Notes under the pieces: model-generated
Told to the model about the DNA's origin: nothing
Database searches by the model: none
What the model saw: the letters and a program-made list of their open reading frames with translations, nothing else
Program-made: the position numbers and the translations under genes
In this document: positions 49,470 through 57,700 of the stretch, one piece after another
Layout: each line of letters opens with the position of its first letter
How positions within the stretch are numbered: the first letter of the stretch is position 1
Origin: Scytonema sp. UIC 10036
GTDB taxonomy: Bacteria; Cyanobacteriota; Cyanobacteriia; Cyanobacteriales; Nostocaceae
Length of the DNA stretch: 64,000 nt
NCBI RefSeq assembly: GCF_009725235.1
Contig: NZ_WJFC01000016.1
Coordinates: 1-64,000 of the forward strand
Reading direction: 5' to 3'

Positions 49470-51134
49470 ATGCCGACTTCCCAGCAGCGCAAACAATTAC
49501 AAGATGCCTTAATGAGTGCTTTTCCCGAAAGGTCATTGTTGGAACAATTGTTAGATTACGAGCTAGATAAAACATTAAACCAAATCACTCAAGATAGTAA
49601 TTTAAAAACCGTTGTCTATCAGTTGATACAAAGGGCGCAAGCTGAGGGATGGCTTGTTGAGCTAGTTCGGGCTGCATGCAAAGAAAACCCAGGAAATTCT
49701 CAGTTGGAGGCGATCGCAACTGAACTACTGCCACCAGAAACACATGATGTTCCCCCGCCTATCATCCTCACCCAGCCAAATACTCAGCAGCAGAAAATTT
49801 TGATTTTGGCAGCAAATCCAAAAAACACCAGTAGAATGCGCTTAGATGAGGAGTTACGCGAAATCGAACAAGGTTTACAAAGGGCTAGGCAACGCGAGCA
49901 ATTTCAAATCAAGTCAGCGTTAGCAGTACGCCCTAGAGATATTCATCGCTCTATTTTGGATTTCAACCCAAATATCGTTCACTTCTCCGGGCATGGAGCA
50001 GGACAAGACGGTCTAATTTTTGAAGATGAAACAGGGCAAGTAAAGCTGGTCGATGCTTTGGCTCTCGCTAGACTGTTTAAGCTATTTGCCAACCGCGTTA
50101 AATGTGTAGTTCTAAATGCTTGTTATTCAGAGATTCAAGCTAAGGCAATAGCGCGACATATTGATTATGTCATTGGAATGAGCCAAGCAGTTGGGGATAG
50201 AGCAGCCATTGAATTCGCAGTTGGTTTTTATGATGCTTTAGGTGCAGGAAGATCTATTGAGTTTGCTCACGAACTCGGTTGTACGCTAATTCAGATACAG
50301 GGGATTGGGGAGGAACTGACTCCCAATCTGTTGGATAAAAAACAGATTGTAGATTCCCCTAGTGCTAACCAACAGAATTTTAACCCACAGACAAATGTAG
50401 TTATTGAAACTCGAAGTACTGTTGTCACTGCTCGTTCAGATGATGACCTTAATACTGAATCTCTCGTAAGTCCAAGCGATAATTTTAGTTCCAATCAGAA
50501 CAGAGTTGCTCCTGCTGAAACTCCTGAGTCAAGACGACAGCAACATACATCAGGCGACGACCTACCGAGCGATCGCGGCGGTGACCTTCTGTTTGAGAAA
50601 GCCGAACAACTTGAATCTGCACCCCCGCATGACCTAAGCAGCGATCGCGATGTAAACTACACCAAACTCCGAGATTTATTGAAAGCAGGACAATGGAAAG
50701 AAGCAGATGAAGAAACTCTGGCTGTCATGCTCAAAGTGGCTGGTAGAGAAACAGAAGGTTGGCTAGATGTTGAGTCTATCGAAAATTTTCCCTGTACTGA
50801 CTTACGCACTATTGACCAACTTTGGGTAAAATATAGCAATGGGCGCTTTGGCTTTAGCGTGCAAAAGCGCATTTGGGAAAGCGTTGGCAAAGACTACGAA
50901 AAGTTTGGTGACGCGATAGGATGGAGACGTGAAATAGAGGAGGAAATAGAAAAGGGATGGTGGATGAATAAAAAGAAAGAGAGAGTAAAAAGAAAGACGT
51001 GGATTAGGATGGATGAGGTAACCTATAACACCAAAGCCCCCCTTGGACATCTCCCTAGGAAGACATCTCCCTGGGGTGGGTGGAGTTCCGGTTTTCTCGG
51101 GCTCTTCTTTCGCGTCGAGACTTGTAAATTGTAA
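49470..51134 (+). CDS. EAD1-CHAT-GUN4 protein
   Basis: A 554-residue protein with three modules. EAD1 adaptor domain (1-85): QQRKQLQDALMSAFPERSLL ... GWLVELVRAACKENPGN. CHAT caspase-like protease (about 108-290): KILILAANPKNTSRMRLDEE, HFSGHG (171-176, catalytic His) and VVLNACYS (212-219, catalytic Cys). A linker is followed by a GUN4 domain (about 408-554): LRDLLKAGQWKEADEETLAV, KVAGRETEGWL, LRTIDQLWVKYSNGRFGFSV. GUN4 binds porphyrins and bilins in chlorophyll synthesis, so the fusion suggests tetrapyrrole-gated protease activity. The EAD1 matches that of the NACHT at 21125. Confidence 0.85.
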   Translation: MPTSQQRKQLQDALMSAFPERSLLEQLLDYELDKTLNQITQDSNLKTVVYQLIQRAQAEGWLVELVRAACKENPGNSQLEAIATELLPPETHDVPPPIILTQPNTQQQKILILAANPKNTSRMRLDEELREIEQGLQRARQREQFQIKSALAVRPRDIHRSILDFNPNIVHFSGHGAGQDGLIFEDETGQVKLVDALALARLFKLFANRVKCVVLNACYSEIQAKAIARHIDYVIGMSQAVGDRAAIEFAVGFYDALGAGRSIEFAHELGCTLIQIQGIGEELTPNLLDKKQIVDSPSANQQNFNPQTNVVIETRSTVVTARSDDDLNTESLVSPSDNFSSNQNRVAPAETPESRRQQHTSGDDLPSDRGGDLLFEKAEQLESAPPHDLSSDRDVNYTKLRDLLKAGQWKEADEETLAVMLKVAGRETEGWLDVESIENFPCTDLRTIDQLWVKYSNGRFGFSVQKRIWESVGKDYEKFGDAIGWRREIEEEIEKGWWMNKKKERVKRKTWIRMDEVTYNTKAPLGHLPRKTSPWGGWSSGFLGLFFRVETCKL

Positions 51135-51199
51135 CCTGTAAAGCTTTCCCAGTTTTATTAATATTTGTAACAGCACCTCTTTCCACGGTAGAATCAGCA

Positions 51200-51961
51200 T
51201 TACGCAAATTCGATACCTGGCACCGTCGGGTCATAACAGTTTGCCCGAATAAATTTTTCTGCTACCTCATGCACCTCCGTACTCTCCGTTACCCTTTGCT
51301 TGTCCCAAGGCAAACTCATCTGCCCCGGAGACTTCTTCGCTTTGCCTTTGTTTTTCATTGACGGGAGAAAACGACTTCCCCAGTGGTTCCTTTTCTCCGG
51401 TTTTGGTTGTGGTCGATATTTTTTGCAAAATCCCCTGTACTTAGCAGCGCATTCCTCCAGCGTCCGTCCCAACGCTAAAAATGCTGGATGCCATTGGGTG
51501 ATACCGTCATCACTTAAGCGGTCATGAATGCCGTAGTTGCTGAAATCGTAGAAAAAGCCCTGCTGCTGCCCACTGGCTTTTGGATTGGCGTGGATGTAGC
51601 GCAAGGTATTTAATGCGCGGCGTTGGTCTGTGTTGGCAAAGCCCGTGCTGTGGTATCGCTTTTCCCAGAAGTGTCCGGTACGGTTGAGCATTCGATTGAA
51701 GCACATAGCAGTGTACCAATTCAGCCAGTGCATGATTTTGGGCAAGTCTTCTGGTTGGTTTGGTTCAATTAAGTAGTGGACGTGGTTTGACATTATGCAT
51801 AGGGCATAGAGTTTAAACTTATACTTTTGTTGTGCTTTTTTGATGGCATAAAGCAGTACTTCACGACATTCCAACCGTGTGAGACGGAATTCACGGTTGT
51901 TGCACCGGATTGTGACGTGATAGCAAAAACCTGGTTGAAAGTTACGCTTGGGACGGGACAT
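51200..51961 (-). CDS. REP-associated tyrosine transposase (Y1_Tnp, RAYT)
   Basis: A 253-residue single-strand transposase-like protein from the ATG at 51961. FCYHVTIRCNNREFRLTR, then MSNHVHYLIEPNQPEDLPKI with the HVH metal motif, LNWYTAMCFNRMLNRTGHFW with the nucleophile Tyr, and LRYIHANPKASG. The C-terminal 100 residues are a basic extension. RAYTs mobilise or maintain REP palindromes. Eight REP-like elements occur in this window, though none exactly flanks this gene. Confidence 0.85.
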   Translation of the reverse strand: MSRPKRNFQPGFCYHVTIRCNNREFRLTRLECREVLLYAIKKAQQKYKFKLYALCIMSNHVHYLIEPNQPEDLPKIMHWLNWYTAMCFNRMLNRTGHFWEKRYHSTGFANTDQRRALNTLRYIHANPKASGQQQGFFYDFSNYGIHDRLSDDGITQWHPAFLALGRTLEECAAKYRGFCKKYRPQPKPEKRNHWGSRFLPSMKNKGKAKKSPGQMSLPWDKQRVTESTEVHEVAEKFIRANCYDPTVPGIEFA

Positions 51962-52012
51962 AAGAAGTTGATTTTTGGTCAAGTAAAAACATTGTAAATT
52001 TTGACCAGCCAA

Positions 52013-52247
52013 TTTAACCGAATCCGGAAAAGTCGCTCTTCATACTGCATCTTGTATTCCCCAGTCCTACATCTCAAGCTTCCCCAAATACATTTTCTCT
52101 ATGCCATCGTAACGCTTCAAGCCTGGGATAGTACTGTGAGTGAGAAGGTAACAAAATACGATCGCCCGCAAAATCCCGCATCGGTCGAGCGTTTGGTGAA
52201 TCTTCGACTAAATGACCTGAAATGAGCAAAGTGTCGAGAAGCGGGTT
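52013..52247. other. Non-coding spacer
   Basis: Nothing convincing. A short plus-strand frame here has no start signal. Confidence 0.35.
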
Positions 52248-52649
52248 TTACAGTTGATGAATGGCTGGACTTAGATAAGCTCCCCTCAGTTGATTCAAAT
52301 CAGTAGAGCAAACGTACTCAAGAACCTTGCGTTCCACATCTTTTGCTTTGTGCCAGTGCCAAAGTTTATGTGGAACGGTCAGATATTCTAGTTTGTTTTC
52401 ACTATTAAACTGACCTAAAAACAGCACTCGCAGAGCCGTTTTCGTACAATTTCCTTCAAAGACTAAATATTCGTTGCTAGAACTAAAAGCAACAAATTTT
52501 ACTTTATTGCTGTTGCGCTCTACAGTCTTTTCTACATACCAAGGCTGTCGATCGCCAAGAGAAGACTCTTTAGTTTCTGGAACTTCTAACCATACAGACT
52601 GTGATAAAACAAGGGTAGAGAGCACTGATAGAAGTTGCATCTGTATCAT
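52248..52649 (-). CDS. Small exported hypothetical protein
   Basis: A 133-residue protein with a short signal-like N-terminus (MIQMQLLSVLSTLVLSQSVW). The rest is beta-rich (KVKFVAFSSSNEYLVFEGNC) with two Cys (NCTK and YVCS) that may pair. Single gene, not recognised. Confidence 0.55.
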   Translation of the reverse strand: MIQMQLLSVLSTLVLSQSVWLEVPETKESSLGDRQPWYVEKTVERNSNKVKFVAFSSSNEYLVFEGNCTKTALRVLFLGQFNSENKLEYLTVPHKLWHWHKAKDVERKVLEYVCSTDLNQLRGAYLSPAIHQL

Positions 52650-52684
52650 AAACCCATCATAGAAAAACCTAGATTCCTTGCTTT

Positions 52685-53249
52685 TTAATTATTATTATTT
52701 GGTGCTCTGTAGCCTTCTAAAAATTCAATTTGGGGAACAGTTATCTGCCTAATTTCATGCATACCCGGTTTAAACCGATTCAGCCAAATATCAGATGGCA
52801 TTAAGCCCCCCAGCTTGGCATTGACAGCCAATTTGTCATTATCTTCGCTCTCTGGTGCTATCAGCCATGATTCTGATAATTCAATTCCAAAATCGAGCGA
52901 GGCTAGGTAAATCATTCCCGCACCAGGAATTTTAAATTTGTATTCTTCGTGTAAAGACAATTCTTCTACCTGAGGGTGATTGGTAATTTCAGATGCACCG
53001 TTATTTGTCACTCGCCAACATACCAACCCACGTTCATCAGGACAGAAGTAAACTGCACGCTCGTTGAGAGAACTGCTCAAGCATACCTCTCATCTTCTCA
53101 GTGACTTCTTTAACGTCCTTATTTTCAACATGGAGACTAATTCCTACTAGTAGCCACGGAGGAACTTGATTGTGGTGATGTTTTAAGCCACGTTCTACAT
53201 ATGGAGAAGAAAGCAAAACATCAATATCAAAAAACACCGCTCTTTGCAT
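52685..53249 (-). pseudogene. Frameshifted HAD-like gene
   Basis: Two overlapping frames give one sensible protein. The first (53249-53037) begins MQRAVFFDIDVLLSSPYVER and ends in a helix. The second (to 52685) has no ATG, only a TTG at 53080, and contains AVYFCPDERGLVCWRVT. FDID and the FCPD-type motif fit a HAD-IIIA phosphatase-like family. A single indel near 53060-53085 would join them into about 185 residues. The VGIS segment lacks the usual SNQ loop, so even the intact protein may have been inactive. Confidence 0.5.
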
Positions 53250-53572
53250 GGTTTTTAATCAATTGAAATGACAGTGACTGGTTTATTATCGGCAATTCGC
53301 CACTCTTATTATGCCCAATTTATGCAGCGAAACATCATACAAGTCAGGAACCCCATGCGATTGCCCAACAAGAACCTCGCACACTATTGTAAAGTTTTGT
53401 AATAAACGAGAATACATACAACTACAGGCGATCGCTATATAATTTACACACTTAAGACAATAGCTGAGGTTTTAAAGAATATGAAGTGCCAAGTATAATG
53501 CTTCTTCTTTAACACGGGAGTCAAAAGTTTTGACTTCAACTAAATTCTAAATAAGGGTAAAACTATTTAATT

Positions 53573-54361
53573 ATGAAGCAATTTACTGACAAAGTTGTTC
53601 TGATTACAGGAGGTAATTCTGGTATTGGCAAAGCTACAGCATTAGCTTTTGCTTCATGTGGGGCAAAAGTAGCGATCGCTGGCAGGAGAATTACTGAAGG
53701 CGAAGAGACTGTTAATTTAATTGAAGAAGCAGGTAGTTCAAGTATTTTTATCCCTACAGATATTACGCAAGAAACAGAAGTGAAAAATTTAATAGACCAA
53801 ACAGTCAAAACTTTTGGTCGTTTAGATTATGCATTTAATAATGCTGGAACTCCTGGAATTCTCAAAGTCAATATGGATGATTCGGAAGAGAATTGGAATC
53901 AAATTATTAACACTAATTTGAAAGGAGTTTGGCTGTGTATGAAATACCAAATTCCGGAAATGCTTAAAAATGGTGGCGGTGCCATTGTAAATAATGCTTC
54001 TATTAGAGGATTAGTTGCTGCTAATTTAACTAATGGAGCGGAAAATAAACCACAACATAACAATCACTTTTATTGTACTAGCAAACACGCAGTTTTAGGG
54101 CTGACTAAATCTTTAGCTGTACAATATGCTAAGGATGGTATTAGAATTAATGCTGTTTGCCCAGGAACTATTATAACTCCTATGGTAATGTCAGCTTTAA
54201 GTGAGGAAACCATCAAGAGTTATGGCGATCGATATCCTATAAAACGATTGGGGACACCGGAAGAAATTGCTCAAGCAGTCTTATGGTTGTGTTCGGATTC
54301 AGCTAATTTTATTATTGGACATTCATTAGTTTTAGATGGTGGCTTAACTATTCAACATTAG
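53573..54361 (+). CDS. SDR-family oxidoreductase
   Basis: A 262-residue classical short-chain dehydrogenase. Cofactor motif TGGNSGIGKATA (12-23), NNAG (about 90-93), catalytic Ser in NNASIRG, and Tyr/Lys in FYCTSKHAVLGL. ICPG-type loop VCPGTIITPM and a C-terminal VLDGG. It reduces or oxidises a carbonyl or alcohol with NAD(P)H; AGRR after strand 2 favours NADPH. The upstream AT-rich region has TATAATTT at about 53437, which could be a -10 box but is rather far. Substrate unknown. Confidence 0.9.
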   Translation: MKQFTDKVVLITGGNSGIGKATALAFASCGAKVAIAGRRITEGEETVNLIEEAGSSSIFIPTDITQETEVKNLIDQTVKTFGRLDYAFNNAGTPGILKVNMDDSEENWNQIINTNLKGVWLCMKYQIPEMLKNGGGAIVNNASIRGLVAANLTNGAENKPQHNNHFYCTSKHAVLGLTKSLAVQYAKDGIRINAVCPGTIITPMVMSALSEETIKSYGDRYPIKRLGTPEEIAQAVLWLCSDSANFIIGHSLVLDGGLTIQH

Positions 54362-54468
54362 GTTTAGATAGTAATACAGAACCGCATCAATTGGGTAACC
54401 TAGATTCTAGTTGGTGCGATAAGGCACCCATAGAGCAGGCAGTGGCTTATCACAATCCAAACCCACAT

Positions 54469-54525
54469 TTGAGGGCTAAGCAAAGTATACTTGGTTCTCA
54501 ATATACTGCATCGCACCTTAAATAG
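54469..54525. repeat. Flanking repeat of the exoprotein gene, left copy
   Basis: TTTGAGGGCTAAGCAAAGTA, TACTTGG, then ACTGCATCGCACCTTAAA. About 80% identical to 60035-60089 on the other side of the exoprotein gene. Confidence 0.6.
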
Positions 54526-54607
54526 CGAGATGGCGATCGCTCGCGACATCCATCGGTATGGCTATCAAACACAAGTGCTGGATCTTACAGATAAGCATCT
54601 GTTAGAC

Positions 54608-54622
54608 TGTGCAACTTGCACA
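54608..54622. repeat. TGTGC-N5-GCACA palindrome, copy 10
   Basis: Spacer AACTT. It lies 100 nt upstream of the exoprotein start. Confidence 0.65.
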
Positions 54623-54721
54623 GAAAAGTTTTCATTGGTTAAGAAAGTCACTCAATATCTTCTCAAAAACGAAAAATTCCCTGAGAATGAGAACTGATGG
54701 TAGATACCAAGGTCGGGTGCG

Positions 54722-57700
54722 ATGTTTGTCAAATTTTCGAGTGGGCGGTGGTTTTGTGGATTGGGGATTTTAGGTAGCGCGATCGCTTTAGAAGCAAGTT
54801 GTGCTCTAGCTCAAATATCCTCAGATGGGACTTTGCCAAATAATACTACAGTCACACTAAATGGCAGCACTTTCAACATTACTGGAGGCACCCAAGCTGG
54901 TAGTAATTTGTTCCATAGTTTCAAAGAGTTTTCCGTTCCCACTGGTGGTACTGCTTTTTTTAATAATGGTATTGACATTGCAAACATTATCAGTAGGGTA
55001 ACAGGTGGGTCAATTTCTAATATTGATGGATTGATTCGATCCCAGGGTACAGCTAACCTGTTTCTGCTCAACCCAAGTGGTATTATCTTTGGACGAAACG
55101 CCAGTTTGAATATCGGCGGTTCATTTCTTGCAACTACAGCTAATGCCATTCAATTTGGCGATACTGGAATTTTTAGCGCTACCAATCCAGAAACACCAAC
55201 ACAATTGTTGGCGATCGATCCATCTGCATTACTCTTCAACCAAATTACAGCACCTATCCAAAATCAATCAATAGCACCAGCAGGGTTAACACCCACAGGC
55301 TTTGAATCATCAGGTCTGCGAGTCCCGGATGGTCGGAGTTTACTGCTAGTGGGTGGTGACATTAAGATGGACTCTGGAAGATTGAGAGCTTACGGTGGAC
55401 GAGTCGAGTTAGGAGGATTGGCAACACCCGGAACAGTAGGGCTTGCAGTAGATGGTAACAATTTGAGGTTAAGCTTTCCAGAGAATGTTACCCGATCTGA
55501 TGTGTCTCTCACAAATCAAGCTAGTGTACGTGTAGATGCTGGTAGTGGCGGTAGTATTGCAATCAATGCCCGTAATATAGAGCTTTTAGGGGGAAGTCAA
55601 CTGACTGCTGGCATAGGGGAAGGCTTGGGGTCAGCTGGCGCTGTTGCGGGAGATATTACCCTCAATGCCACAGGGGAAATAAAAGTGGTAGGGAGTTATA
55701 TATTCAATGAGGTGCGATCGCTTGGCATTGGCAATGGCGGAAACATTAATGTCAGCACTGGCTCACTCTCGCTAACGGATGGTGCTCAACTATCTGCCAG
55801 CACGTTTGGCACTGGCGATGCAGGCAGTGTATTAGTGCAAGCAAAAGATTCTGTGTCTGTTACTGGTAACAGTTACATCTTCAGCAATGTGGGAAGTAGA
55901 GGCATTGGCAATGGGGGAAACATTAATATTAGCACTGGCTCACTCTCCCTAACCAATGGTGCTCGACTATCTGCCAGCACCTATGGACAGGGAAATGCAG
56001 GCAGTGTATTTGTACAAGCAAAAGATTCTGTGACTGTTGCTGATAACAGTTACATCTCCAGCAATGTGGAAAATGGAGGTGTGGGCAAAGGCGGCAACAT
56101 CAACATTAATGCAACAACACTTTCCCTCAAAGATGGCGCTCAACTGCTAACCTTGGTTCGCGGCGTTTCTAACACCGGACTGACTGGTGGAAGAGGGAAT
56201 GCAGGAAATGTTAACGTTAACGCCACAGGGAATGTGACGATCGCCGGGAGCAAAAACGGATTTTCCAGTGCGATCTTCACTACTTTGGAAACAGGGGCAA
56301 CTGGCAATGCGGGAAACATTACTATCACCTCAGACTCGTTGTCCTTAACTGATGGTGCTGGGCTTTTCAGCTCTGTGAGAACAAGGGCGATTGGCAATGG
56401 GGGGAACATCGCTATCACCGCAGCCTCGTTGTCCTTAACTAATGATGTTGGACTGGTTACTAACACCTTTGGAAGTGGGGATGCAGGCAGTGTGTTTTTG
56501 CAAGCAAAGGATTCTGTGTCTGTTACAGGTGACAGTTACATCCTGACCAATGTAGGTCCTTTTGCCGTCGGCAAAGGAGGGAACATTAATATCAACACTG
56601 GCTCGCTTTCCATAACTGATGGTGTTGAACTGGCCACCAGCACTCTTGGAAGTGGGGATGCAGGCAGTGTATTCTTGCAAGTAAACGGTTCTACTTCTAT
56701 TAGTAATAGCAATATCTTCAGCGATGTGAATCCAGGAGCAGTGGGCAAAGGGGGAAACATTAATGTCATAACAAGCTCACTCTCCTTAACTAATGGTGCT
56801 GGATTACAAGCTAACACTGGTGGAAAAGGTGATGCGGGTAATTTGTTTGTACAAGCAAAGGATTTTGTTTCTCTTGAAAGAAATGCTAGCATCTTCAGCT
56901 CTGTTGAAAATGGAGCAGTGGGTAATGGTGGCAGCATCAACATTAACGCAGCAACACTATCCCTTACTGATGGCGCTCAACTGGCAACAGGAGTTCGTGA
57001 AGCTTCCAACAATCGGCCTACAGCACTTGGTAACGCGGGGAATGTTAACGTTAATGTCGCAGGGACATTGAAGATTGCCGGACAGAGAAACGGCTCCTCA
57101 TCTGGGATTTTTAGCTATGTAGGACAAGGGGCAACTGGCAGCAAAGGAGGGAACATTTTTATCTCCTCCGGCTCGTTATCCTTAAGCGATGGTGCTACAT
57201 TACAAGCTAGCACCTTTGGAAATGGGAATGCTGGCAATGTGTTTCTAGAAACAAAGGATTCTGTTTCTCTTAGCAATGGGAACATTTTCAACGCTGTAAG
57301 AACAGGAGCAGTGGGCAAGGGAGGAGATATCCAGTTAATAACTGGGTCGCTTTGGATGACCAATGGCGCTCAACTATCTACCAGTACGAATGGAACAGGG
57401 AATGCAGGCAATATCACTATTAATGCCCGTGATACCATTAGTTTGGATGGTGTCAGTAGCGATAGAAGTTTCAGTGCTGTCAGGAGCATAGTAGACACTG
57501 AAGGTGTGGGTAACGGAGGTAACATCAAGCTGACAACCGGATCGCTATCCTTAACCAATGGCTCTCAACTTGCAGCCGGAACCCGAGGAAAAGGTAATGC
57601 AGGCAATGTGATAATTAATGCCCGTAATAGTGTCTCTTTTAATGTAGGTGATGCTTTCAGTACAGTAGAACGGACAGGAGTTGGTCAAGGTGGGGACATC

